Part shown: piece by piece, positions 24,741-35,600 of the stretch | How the letters are laid out: each line of letters begins with the position of its first letter | How positions within the stretch are numbered: the stretch's first letter is position 1 | Source of the DNA: Sorghum bicolor | Lineage: Eukaryota; Streptophyta; Magnoliopsida; Poales; Poaceae | DNA length: 64,000 nt | Direction of reading: 5' to 3' | Assembly (NCBI RefSeq): GCF_000003195.3 | Contig: NC_012870.2 | Location: 36,855,122-36,919,121, forward strand | The notes under the pieces: model-generated | Database searches by the model: none | Seen by the model: only the letters and a program-made list of their open reading frames with translations | Told to the model about the DNA's origin: nothing | Position numbers and translations under genes: made by a program

Positions 24741-26440
24741 CATGGTTTACAAATTTACACTTTATTTCAAGCTTTCCCAGCAAATTTTACAATAAAAGCC
24801 CCACTGGGCGGTCCTAGTCTACAGCTACAGTGGTGGTCGTTGCTCCGGCTGCTCGCCAGCATGCGTCGAGGAGGTCGGGGCCACCAGCGCCAGGCTGGTC
24901 GATACCGCAGGCGCCAATCGTCAATCTCCCGCAGTGGATGACTCCGACCACTCCCTGGTCGACCTATTTGAGCCTAGCTGGTTGGGCAGAGTAGACGTCC
25001 CACAGAGATTAATGTCGCCAATTACAGATAACAACAGGTCCAAAAGACTGATTTGAAAGTCATCCGCCTCCTTTGGACCAACCTCCTTTGGGTACCCCCT
25101 CTCCAAGCGGGCCAAGTCGATCAAGTGGTAGTGGGCACATACCATGCTTAGCATATGTGCTCCGGCATACTCCACCGCATCCTTAACAAACTGCTGAAGC
25201 CAGCCCCATGCGCGTTGTGCCTTTTCAACCGCACCAAGACTTTGCGCACGGGTCTGGTCCTTAGGAAGCTCTGGACTAATGAGGTCGAGCACTAGGGCCA
25301 CACCTTTCCAGACTTGGAGACATCTACCCTTCCACGAATCTCAGTCCTTGACTAGGTCCTCGAGATGCTTCTTAGTGTTAACTTTCAGCACTGCAACATG
25401 GACAAATTAGAAGTTATTAATCGGCCCCAAGACCAAAGAGTTCTTGATCCAACCGACAAGTCTTGTCTTACCAGCCAGTTCTCGGTTATTTTCCCTTAAT
25501 TCTTCCCCAATCTTCCTCTCACTCTCCAAAACGCGGGAGCGTTCTTGGTTGAGCTGGTCTTTCTCCTTTCGGACAAGCTCGAGCTCTTCCTCCAGACCTA
25601 CAGTGAAAATGGTTACCTCGGTCAAAAGGAACAAGAAGCAGCACACAAACACTGGCATCAACCGCTAATCTTACTTCTCTTTTCTCTGTCCTTGTCGGCT
25701 AGTCACCGAGACAAGTTGACCATCTACTCTTCTCGAGCAGCTCTATCCATAGCAACCTTCTTGGCCTCCAGCTGAAGTTGGTCCACCTCGCCGGTCAGAG
25801 CCTTATTCTCAGCCATGATTCCTTCAATCTGGTCAAAACATCTTTTACGATATCTCGCCGTCTTCATTATATCCTACGGATTTTCAACAAACATACACAT
25901 ATGACAAGCTTATGATGGCACCTTTTATTTTCAAGTTAGGAAGGCACTTACCTTAACTTCACTAACAAGATCCTTGGAGGCTTGTTCTACTCTCTCTGCC
26001 TCCTCGACCTCCGCGATCTCCTCATGGCCGGCCTAGTGATCCCCACGCTGACGCCAGACATAAATATGTTGGCTCCTGTCGCGAGGATGCCCCTGGATCT
26101 CCTCCACCTCCTCCTCAGAGCCGGCCTGGCCCTCCTCGCCTTGTGCGCTCTTTCCCACCATGGCTGAAGAAGTCATCGGCCCCTTCCCCCGGTCACGAAC
26201 ATCGGGTGGTGTCATTGGCTCGTCGGATGGCTCCTCCACATGAGCAGGGGAGGGAGCTCTGACCCCCTCTTCTGCCACACTGCTCGGTGGGGGGTGACTG
26301 CAGGGATCTCCTCCCTGATTGGGGAGGCCGTAGGTTGTGTAGGGGCCTGCTCCATGGTGGCCTGTTCCGACGGCCTCGAGCTCCCAATAGTGATAGGGTC
26401 AACATCCGAGGTTGCACTACAAGTCCATTCCAACTAATCA
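24741..26440 (-). pseudogene. Antisense ORF remnants downstream of TAT-1 pol
   Basis: On the minus strand, opposite to pol, several protein-like blocks follow each other. An acidic/Pro-rich part lies at 26440-26033 in two frames. A helical part lies at 25661-25407 (EEELELVRKEKDQLNQE, a clear coiled coil). A block at 25301-24921 contains RALVEKAQRAWGW-like helices ending in a Ser-rich tail. Additional antisense ORFs between pol and the 3' LTR are a described trait of Tat elements, so I read these as exons or broken parts of such a protein. Frameshifts and possible introns prevent a single model. Confidence 0.5.
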
Positions 26441-26494
26441 TAAATGCCTGAGTTCTAACATTATGGAAGAAACAACTATCTTTTTTCTACCTAT

Positions 26495-27212
26495 TGACAC
26501 CATTTTTGGACACGTACCCAGGGACCAGTAAAGTGTAGATCGGCAGGTGGAGCAACGGTAACTAGTCTGCAGAAGAGTTGCCGATGAGGATAGTTGCCGA
26601 TGAAGAGGAGATTGAACGTGACTAAGTCCAGAGGTGGTAACATGTTCTTACCGATGATAAAATATAAGTGTTTGCCGATGGCCATAACAGGAAGTCTGCC
26701 GATGACTCTGAAGGAAAGCGTGGAGGTTGCCGATTGATCTGTGGCGGTGTCCCGGTTGGCTACAAGGGGATAGTTTTATATTTTCCTTAATTATTTAAAT
26801 TCGTTTTGTATGCACATTCTGTTTAGTTTGGAATTCGAATCCTAGACGTGTCTGATTGTAGCTCTTTGAGCAGGGTATAAATGTAGACCCTAGGGCTTTG
26901 TAATGATCTATCTATCAATCAATCAAACACAAGTTTTTTACTCATATTCTAGCATCTACTTTTTTTGACGACTTTGTCATATTTTTCTTTTTACTATGGG
27001 TTCTTAGGAATTCGTCGACTTAAGCTCAGCGTATTCTCGAGTTCCGCATGAATACCTCTTGGCCGTGACATCCGGGCGCATCGCTGTTGTCGGGACCAAA
27101 GTATTCGAGTTATCACCTTTGCCGATAGTAAGGTCAAATCGGCTAGCACGCCTTAACGTTTGAATCGGGTATTAGCCCTTTGTGTTTGCAGATTAGCTTT
27201 TGCACCAACACA
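26495..27212 (+). repeat. TAT-2 5' LTR
   Basis: 718 bp, starting TGACACCATTTTT and ending ...CCAACACA just before the PBS. It has a TATA box at 26876-26882 and five GCCGAT copies in its first 260 bases. The 5' end is inferred from the TG at the boundary with TAT-1 sequence; no partner LTR is available to confirm it. Confidence 0.75.
26876..26882 (+). promoter_or_regulatory. TATA box of TAT-2 LTR
   Basis: TATAAAT preceded by GCAGGG, about 335 bases before the LTR end, a usual promoter position in short Gypsy LTRs. Confidence 0.6.
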
Positions 27213-27217
27213 TCTTT

Positions 27218-27235
27218 TGGCATGCCCGGTGGGAC
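27218..27235 (+). other. Primer-binding site of TAT-2
   Basis: TGGCATGCCCGGTGGGAC lies five bases after the LTR end. It resembles the TGGCGCGCCCGGTGGGAC sites of plant Tat-type elements with one base changed. Confidence 0.7.
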
Positions 27236-29541
27236 AAGTTCAAGATCAAGATCAACATATCAAATACCGATTTCGACCTCGAGAACATCATCCCTGTGAT
27301 GGAAGCCAATCTCAGAGATGAGCAGAAGCAAGCTATTGCAAAAGCTATGGAGGATTACAAGCAGCAATGTTTGAAGTCCTTCAGTATCAACAGGAGTGGC
27401 GAAGTAATCTAGAAGGAAGCACTACCTGTGCCTCGGCAGTTCACTTTTGAAGCCAATCCTGGTAAACTCCAAGACATGGTCGACAATGCCATCAATCGTG
27501 CCTTGATCAACCAAGCTGGTGTGCTGTCCAACACGGTTTTCAACACCGTGGCTAGAACTTTCAAACAAGGACAATTGCAACCAAATTATGTGGGCCCTAT
27601 CTATCATCAGCCAGGATCACCAGTTGTCATAGCTCCATCGGCTACAGAAACTACTACTCCTCCAAGCACACTAGGACTCACTAATGTGCAATCTACACCG
27701 ATGAAACTAATCCATCAACTTTAGATGAGCAAATCAAGCTTGCCACAGATCTATTAGCATCGGCAATGTCGGGGTCTGTTCCTCCCAACTGGTGGGGTTA
27801 TGGTATGCCTCCGGAGATGATGTTGAAGACTCCTGGAACATCTGAAGTGGCTGACATGACAGGCAAGGCTCCTATGGCATCGGCACCTCCCAATCTGCTG
27901 ATGAATCAGAGTCCCTAGTATACCACAACTACTACTGCAAGACCTTACACTGGGAATTCTCAAGCTCCAACGTTCCAAATGCCTAACGCATCGGCAGATT
28001 CAATGCCGACGCAGCAGAGGTTTATGACACAGCCAGGGTTTGTCAATTCAATGATGATGCCCAATCATCAGCCATCGGTGGGGTTCATGCCGATGAATGC
28101 TAACAGTGGATGGACGGGGCAGTTAGTCTTTCCACAAATGCCTCAATAGAATCATCAGGCTTCAGGGTTTCAATAAGGCCAGATCCAACCTGGGTTCCAG
28201 AATCAAGGGTTGGCCAACCAGCCGATGAATCTTGGTCAACAGTTTGGTGGTCAGACAATGAACCCCATGTTCCATGCAGATCGTGCGCCTCAGCGGCACG
28301 CGGAAGTTTATCAGCAGGCGCCAGATCCACAACCACCCCATCGGCAAGATGCTGATGCTTATTGGGCCAATAAGATTGCTGAAGTAATGAGAGACCAATT
28401 TGGGATAAAACCCAAAGTCAACACTTACTCTTATCGGACGCCGTATCCTCCTGCATACGATTTAATTCCACTTCCAAATCAGTACAAGGTACCAGATTTC
28501 ACTAAGTTTTCTGGACAGGATGATACATCGACTATGGAACATGTCAACAGGTTTATCATCCAATGTGGAGAACCTGCTAATAGGGATGAATTGAGGGCTC
28601 GTCTGTTTTCATCATCTTTATATGGATCGGCTTTCACCTAGTTTATATCGTTGCCTCCTAATTCAGTGATTACTTGGGCCGATATGGAGAAGCAGTTCCA
28701 CAAGTACTTCTTCTCTGGAGTTCATGAGAAGAAAATTACTAATTTGGTCAGGTTGAAGCAGCGCAATGATGAATCAGTTGAATGCTTTGTGCAGAGGTTG
28801 CGGGAAGTCAAGAATAAATGCTACAGCCTGGTTCTGGACGATCGGCAGCTAACCGATTTGGCTTTTCAGGGTTTGTTGCCACATATCAGAGACAAGTATG
28901 CTTCTCAAGAGTTCGAGAGCCTAAGTCACTTGGGGCAGAGGATTTCCGACCAGGATATCAAACCCTTTGAACCTAAGAGAGCATGGAACAAAAAGGTATC
29001 ATTTGTTGATGAGGTAGCAATCTCAGATTCTGATGAAGAGCCAGTCATCGGCTTAGCCGAGTGGGTGAAGAACAAAAAGCCGATGTCTTGTCCTTTTGGG
29101 CATAAAGAGCCAGAGAAGTTTGCATTTGACATTACTAATGCTGACAGGATATTTGACTTTCTACTTCAGGAAGGGCAAATCAAATTGTCGCCTAATCATG
29201 TTATTCCATCGGCCGAAGAATTAAAGAAGATGAAATACTGCAAGTGGCACAATGCAACTTCTCACAGCACCAATGAGTGCAAGGTTTTTAGACAATAGCC
29301 GCAATCGGCTATTGAATCTGGGAGAATTAAATTTGATAGTTCCAAAGCTCAGAAGATGATGAAGATCGATCAACATCCTTTCCCAACAAATATGTTGGAT
29401 GCTAAGGGAAAAACCAAGGTCTTGACGTCGGAAACAGCTGAAAGGAGTGCATCGGTAGATCCTCAGCATCAAATTACTGCTGCCGATGCCAAAGGAAAAG
29501 GCTTGATCCAAGAGGGAACTAACTCAGGAAGGCCTCCCTGA
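27236..29541 (+). pseudogene. gag: Broken gag of TAT-2
   Basis: The N-terminal part (27236-27724) is in one frame with a TAG at 27410-27412. From about 28150 the frame shifts. Capsid motifs are SGQDDTSTMEHVNRF (28510) and SVECFVQRLREVKNKCYS (28770). The zinc knuckle near 29238-29280 has the form C-x2-H-x4-H-x4-C. In-frame TAG codons at about 28639 and 29296 replace probable Trp and Gln, and a TGA follows near 29539, all explainable as C-to-T changes. A Met/Gln/Pro-rich low-complexity region (27730-28350) precedes the capsid. Confidence 0.8.
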
Positions 29542-29550
29542 TCCGGTATT

Positions 29551-30090
29551 GTGATAACACATAGAAGGCCTCGGGAGACTTGGCAGCAACGTGAGGATCG
29601 GTATCGGCGCCAGCAAGAAGACTATTGTCGGGAAGAAGAAAGACGACGACAGGAGTGGAATCGGCACAAGGATCACTGGAACTGCCCATTCTTTATCCAT
29701 TGCTGGGAGCAGAACATCAAATTACCCACAGTTAGAGATTGCCCTGAGTGCAATGGTTATGATCGGTATGACAGATCCGATCGGCGCTATCACGATGATG
29801 ATCGGCGATTTAATGGGCCGATTAGGGAGAGAGCGTCAGTTCATGATCGGCTGGGGGGTAGACTCAGTGTACACGACAGGCTTGGTGATCGTGTTGAATA
29901 TTTTCCCAGGAACCAGGAAGAGCTTGAAGAGATGGCTAATGCACGAGTGCCCGATGAGTTCATATTTTGTAGAGACGCTAATACTTATCGGATGGAGTCA
30001 AGGGAAAGTCGTCGCCCATCGGCAAGGCAGTCGCCACTTCCCCCATGGTGTCCAGAGGGGTTGACCAAGACACAGAAAAGGAGACTGTAG
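29551..30090 (+). pseudogene. Arg-rich and Cys-rich box of TAT-2, between gag and protease
   Basis: A 179-residue open stretch in the gag frame. It has a highly charged Arg/Glu/Gln segment, then CPFF-x2-CW...DC-PEC, a second potential metal-binding motif distinct from the gag knuckle. This is followed by Asp/Arg-rich repeats with two VHDRLG copies. Related Tat polyproteins have a similar CPFF...CPEC box here. It ends in TAG at about 30088. Confidence 0.7.
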
Positions 30091-30192
30091 CACAAAAGAT
30101 GAGAAGAGCTAAGCAGGGGTGAGAACTCTGGCCAGTTTGGGGATCAGCAACAACCGGATCCTAAGGGGAAAGGGCCATCGGCAGATGTTAAC

Positions 30193-30858
30193 ATGGTATT
30201 TATGTTGCCGATGGAGTTTCTTGCGCCATCCAGTGATGATGAGGAGTTGGAGTTTTCCGACCAGATAGCTCAGTTGGCTCTGGATCCGATGACAGCTATC
30301 TTTGAAAAGCCTGCCGATAATGAAAGGCGGCATCTTAAAGCTCTGTTTATCAAAGGAAGAGTTGATGGTCAGCCGATGACCAAGATATTAATTGATGGTG
30401 CGGCTGCTATTAACATCATGCCGTATACAATCTATCGGAAGCTTGGAAAGGGAGATCAAGATTTGACCAAGACCGATATGATGCTGAAAGACTTTGAAGG
30501 GAATGTGTCTCCGGTTAAGGGAGCAATCTGCGTCGAGTTGACCATCGGCAGCAAAACCTTGCCGATGACCTTCTTTGTGATCAGTGGAAAAGGTGCTTAT
30601 AATTTGCTGCTAGGGAGAGATTGGATTCATGCCAATTGTTGCATCCCATCTACAATGCACCAGTGCTTGGTTCAGTGGGTAGGTGACAAGATTGAGATTG
30701 TCTCGGGAGATTCTTCTTATGTCATTGCATCGGCAGGAGCAGACACCTATGAAAGAAATAGGTGTATCTCGGGAGAAATTTGGGAGAAGGATTTCCTCAA
30801 AGTTGTCGATTATGAAATTCCACCGATCCAAGCAGTCGGTTCTGATGAGGAGTTTTAA
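30193..30858 (+). pseudogene. Protease of TAT-2
   Basis: Retropepsin fold: ILIDGAAAIN where the active site is expected, MPYTIYRKLG, then NLLLGRDWIH about 70 residues later. The catalytic triad reads D-G-A rather than D-S/T-G. Tat proteases often have D-G-G, so the third residue appears substituted here. A stop closes the frame at 30856-30858. Confidence 0.75.
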
Positions 30859-31006
30859 TGGATAGATTCGCCGATGATGGAAAACTAGGCTAGGGGTTCA
30901 CATCGCCGATGATTTGGTAGAGGTAGATATAGGTAGTGGTGATAAACCTAGACCTACTTTTATTAGTGCTAAGTTAAATTCTGAGTGTAAGCAGTAGTTA
31001 ACCGAT

Positions 31007-32350
31007 ATGTTAAAGGAATATAAAGATTGCTTTGCTTGGGATTATACTGAGATGCCTGGTTTGGACCGATCGATTGTTGAACATCGGTTACCCATCAAGT
31101 CTGGATTTCGGCCACAACAACAGCCAGCTCGCCGATGTAATCCTAATATTCTTCATGATATTAAGGCCAAAATAACCAAACTTATTGAAGCTAAATTTAT
31201 TCGGCAGTGTCGGTATGCCGAGTGGATTTCCAATGTTGTTCCAGTCTACAAGAAAAATGGGAAGCTTCGGGTTTGCATTGATTTCTCGAATCTTAATAAA
31301 CCTACACCGATGGATGGTTACCCAATGCCGGTTGCCGATCTGCTAGTTGATGCTGCGGCTGGGCATTGGATCATCAGCTTTATGGATGGCAATGCAGGAT
31401 ACAATCAAATATTCATGGCTGAAGAAGATATTACAAAGACTGCATTTAGATGTCCTAGTCATGTTGGGTTGTTTGGATGGATAGTCAAGACCTTTGGCTT
31501 CAAAAATGCTGGCGCTACTTATCAGAGGGCTATGAATTTTATCTTTCATGAGTTCATCGGCAAGCTGGTGGAAATTTATATTGATGATGTGGTGGTTAAG
31601 TCTGGGGATTTCGCAAAACATCTTGCCGATTTGCGAAAGGTGTTGGAATGTACAAGGAAGCATGGTTTGAAGATGAACCCTAACAAGTGTGCATTTGGTG
31701 TATCGGCAGGACAATTACTTGGTTTCATGGTGCATCAAAGGGGGATTGAAATTAGTAGGAGATCCATTGATGCTATCAACAAAATAGTTGCTCCTACCAA
31801 CAAAACTGAGCTCCAGTCCTTGATCGGCAAGGTACATTTTATCAAGAGGTTTATATCTAATTTGTCTGGTAAAATTCGTGCTTTCAGTCCTTTACTCAAA
31901 TTGAGAGCCGATCAAGAGTTTGTGTGGGGGAAAGAGCAACAGTTGGCTTTAGATGAAATTAAGAATTATTTGATAAATCCTCCGGTTCTGATTCCACCTC
32001 AGCAAGGAAAACCCTTCAGATTATATTTATCTACCGATGGGATGGTCATCGGTTCGGCTTTGATTCAAGAATTTGAAGGGAAGGAGCGTGTAATTTACTA
32101 TTTAAGCAGAAGATTGATTGATGCCGAGACCAGGTATTCGGCCATTGAAAAGTTATGTTTATGTCTTTATTTCTCATGTATTAAGTTGAGGCACTATTTG
32201 TTATCGGCTGAATGCACTGTTATATGCAAAGATGATGTGGTCCGGTATATGCTATCTATGCCGATCATGAGTGGTAGGATCGGTAAGTGGATTTTGGCAC
32301 TGTCGGAATTCGATCTGCATTACGAATCGGCTAAAGCGATTAAAGGACAG
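31007..32350 (+). pseudogene. RT and RNase H of TAT-2
   Basis: An open frame from 31007 with CFAWDYTEMPGL, RQCRYAEWISNVVPVYKKNGK, and the catalytic IYIDDVVVKS near 31577-31606, so the Asp pair is intact. Connection (LIGKVHFIKRFISN) and the first RNase H part (FRLYLSTDG) follow. RNase H stops at about 32350, where the frame jumps to the end of integrase. The frame differs from the protease frame, so there is also a shift between 30858 and 31007. Confidence 0.85.
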
Positions 32351-32513
32351 ATTTGGGAAGTTGTCTCCCAATTGGGAAGGTCCTTATCGGATAAATCGAT
32401 CTGCTCCTGGCAATGCTTATATTTTAGAAACTCTCAAAGGAGTTGAGTTTCCCAGGGCATTGAATGGCAAATATTTAAAGAGATATTATCCCAGCATATG
32501 GCTGGATGCATGA
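32351..32513 (+). pseudogene. Integrase C-terminal stub of TAT-2
   Basis: In the third frame GKLSPNWEGPYRI, a typical integrase C-terminal GPY-like module, is followed by FPRALNGKYLKRYYP and a stop at 32511-32513. The zinc finger and the whole D,D,E core are absent. The deletion joins RNase H to this stub near 32345-32352 and must have removed well over 1 kb. Confidence 0.75.
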
Positions 32514-32610
32514 AAGTTTAAGTGCCGATAACATTCCTATAGGCTGGATTAAAGTGTATCTGGAGCCAGACTCAATGTTTTAAAAGGGTGCCGATAACAG
32601 TCCTATCGGC

Positions 32611-32615
32611 TAGAC
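32611..32615. repeat. Target-site duplication TAGAC, left copy
   Basis: TAGAC is repeated at 48193-48197, directly outside the TEK-2 ends. Confidence 0.85.
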
Positions 32616-35600
32616 TTCAGAACCGTCCAATTTATAAGAATTCAAGTGAATTAGCGACCACGGAGGCAGTCAAGCCAATGGACTTGAACCCATATAAACC
32701 CGGTAGTCCGACGAAATCTCAAAAGACCTCGATTCAACCAACATACAACCAAGATCGTACATGATCAAGCATCACCATCACAGATTACAACATTCATCAC
32801 AGAACATAGTTTTACATCACATCAGAGTTTAAAGTGGTTATTACAAACCATAGCAGTAGCGGAAACAAAGTAGTTTTGAAACAACACCAACTCAGTTTAT
32901 AATACATGCCAGTTCCATGGTCAAGTCCCAACAAAAGCACAACTGAAGATAAAGGAGGTGATCACGCCCATGATCTATTCATCATCCGCAGCCGGGTGAT
33001 GACAGTAAGCACAGTAGCCGTGGTAAACGACATCATCTGCAATAGGGGCAAATGAAACCCTGAGTACGAGAATGTACTCAGCTAGACTTACCCGTCATAA
33101 ATCAAAATAAAGTGACACCAAGGAGTATGCAAGGCTGATCTTTGTGGACTGGTTTGACTCACCTTTTGCATAAAAGCCTTTGTTGTAAGTAACTCATTTA
33201 TCATATTTCAGTAGCAAGTTCATTACTTAGCAACTATCCACTAGATTAGCACCTGTTCTAAGCATACACTTGTGTATTTAAGCATTACAATAATAACCAT
33301 ATCCAGATTTTCACATAGCTATCATCATTCTCATCATAACCATTAAGTTTGTTTAGTGAATTCTACGTTGCCGCTGCCCAAGTCAAGTTCTCACTATCCG
33401 GGAGAGACGGCGATTCGAATCGGTTCCTATCCAGCTGGAGGGGTATTCCTAACACTCACCCAAGCATACTTCATGACGGCAGCTCGGATCACCTTTAGCA
33501 CAACTCCGGACCAATTCGCAGGTCCGTACGGCGCCGCACCCCCAGGGACCGCCAATCTGCCAGGGTCAGGACTCTAACCTGACACCTCGGTCTTACGCAA
33601 TTGACTGCCCGCACATCCTTACTACCAACCGGGGTGCGCACTTTAACCAGATCGGGGTATCCGGCCGGAGTTGCACTCGTAGGCTTCGCGGTCGGAACGA
33701 CTTATCCGGCCAACTAAGTGATAGGCATGCGTTCAACATGACACGGGGACGTACAGTGATTCGGTCCTTAAACGACACAGACGGGGATAGATTCACACCC
33801 AAGACCTCCATGCCTTGTTGCTGCACTATCGTCATCCCGCCCGGTCTCAAGTTCATTATTAACACCTGGTTATTTCCACGATAGCAAATATAGCCAACCG
33901 TGATCATCATCCACCTAACTCTCACAGGTGACAGGAAATCACCCGGCTTCTACCGAGCTAAGCATGGCTAAGCATTACTTCGATCCTGGACCTACTTTGG
34001 TGAGGTATGAGGTGGACAAGGTAGTCATTATGCAGCAAAGGTGTCATATCAACGCCTACCACTTAATGCAACAATATATACAACCATAGTCAATTGATAG
34101 CTGAACACAAATAATAAAATAGTAGGAGGCTTATAATGCTCTGGGGCTTGCCTTCGACGTAAGTAGAGGGACGGTGATCAGGGCACTCCGGCAAGTCCTC
34201 CTCCTCCTCAGCTCCTTGAGGTAGCTCCCCTTGCTGTCCTTCCGACTCCGGCAGCTCGAACTCCAACACTGTCACGGCCTTGGGTACACCTATGGATGCA
34301 TGACAAGGAGATGAATATAGAGAATGCACATATGATGCATGATGTCATGATGAAGAGCCAAAGGGACATAAACCAAAGTATAACATGAGCGTAAACTTCT
34401 AAGAGTAAGTGAATCATAGAATACAAGTAAGTGCATACTTCTTCTCTGGTAGGGAGACTAACTAGACAAGTTAAACAAATCCTAGCTACTCCTACTCAGT
34501 CACTGGTTTGGTAGACAACCAACCTGTCACAAGTTTCAGCTATAACTTAAGCATCGGTTCGCCAAACTAAGCAAGTAAGTACTTTCTGGAAAGCTTAGAA
34601 AATTGTCTACAATTCACCTTTAGACATCTCAGAATGATTCCCAACCGCTTCGTACGCGTAAACATGCAAAGTTGGCTGGCTGTCCTGGAAAATCCAGAGA
34701 GCAAGCACCTTGTAGCAGCTACTTGCAACATGCATAACTTTCAAACTACTCAACCAAATGTTATGAAATTTGGACACGAAGTAGATCAGTAAGTTAGCTA
34801 CATGTTTGTTGTAGACAAGTGTCCCAGAAAACATCATCTTCAAATAGTTCTTAATCATTTGCTATCAGCTGTACAGAAATGCTCTAGGAAAGGCATAAAT
34901 AGCAAAAATAATATTTTTCACATATTGAGAATGTATCAAAGGGACAATCCAATTGCACCAGTAGGTAGAACATATCTAAGAAACACCAGAAAACATCATG
35001 GCAAGGTCTAAACTCATTTCTATCATCACCTTTTCCATTTATTTAATTATTAAGGTGATTTAATGAACATGCATTCCATGTGTTCCAAAAATCCTAAGAA
35101 AATTACAGCAAGCTACTTATGCTAACATAAGATCACTGTAAAATTTTCAGAACACTTGCACATACATATTGTGAGGTATAAAAATAACAAGATAGTATAG
35201 GCATGCAAGGCATAAATGTGAAACCTCATCAAAAAGTGTCAAACAACAGATTTCAGATTTTTCCTAGCTTTGTCTACACATAAGTACAACACTCAGCAAG
35301 TTTCATCACAAAAGGAGCTATAACTTATTTATTAAAAATATCACAAGAAACTCCTATTTAAGCAAGAATTATTTTAAACTCCTCAACCAGGCTTCCAAAA
35401 ATCATGACAAATTTATCAGAGCCTAATCATAACCTTAGCAACAACACCCTAAATTTGCATGGCCAGCAGATCAATAGATTTCAAGATATAATTACCTCCT
35501 AAAAATCCATCATTAATTTATATCTATTAATTTCCACAAAAACATGGTATGTTTCATATTTTTATTAAAAACTAGACTCCTAATGGAACCTAGCAAAATT

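Larger units (their letters stand above)
1..26460 (+). mobile_element. TAT-1, decayed Tat-lineage Ty3/Gypsy element, split by nested insertions
   Basis: The domain order on the plus strand is partial 5' LTR, gag, protease, RT, RNase H, integrase, then an antisense region, which is the order of Tat-lineage Gypsy elements. The element is cut inside RT: the coding frame stops at 3465 and resumes at 21521, and the five bases ATTAG occur on both sides of the 18,055 bp insert. Many in-frame TAG/TGA codons and several frameshifts show it is long dead. The LTR start lies outside the window and no 3' LTR is seen; TAT-2 begins at 26495. Lineage is assigned from the gag zinc-knuckle type (C-x2-H-x4-H-x4-C) and the antisense region after pol. 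Confidence 0.8.
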
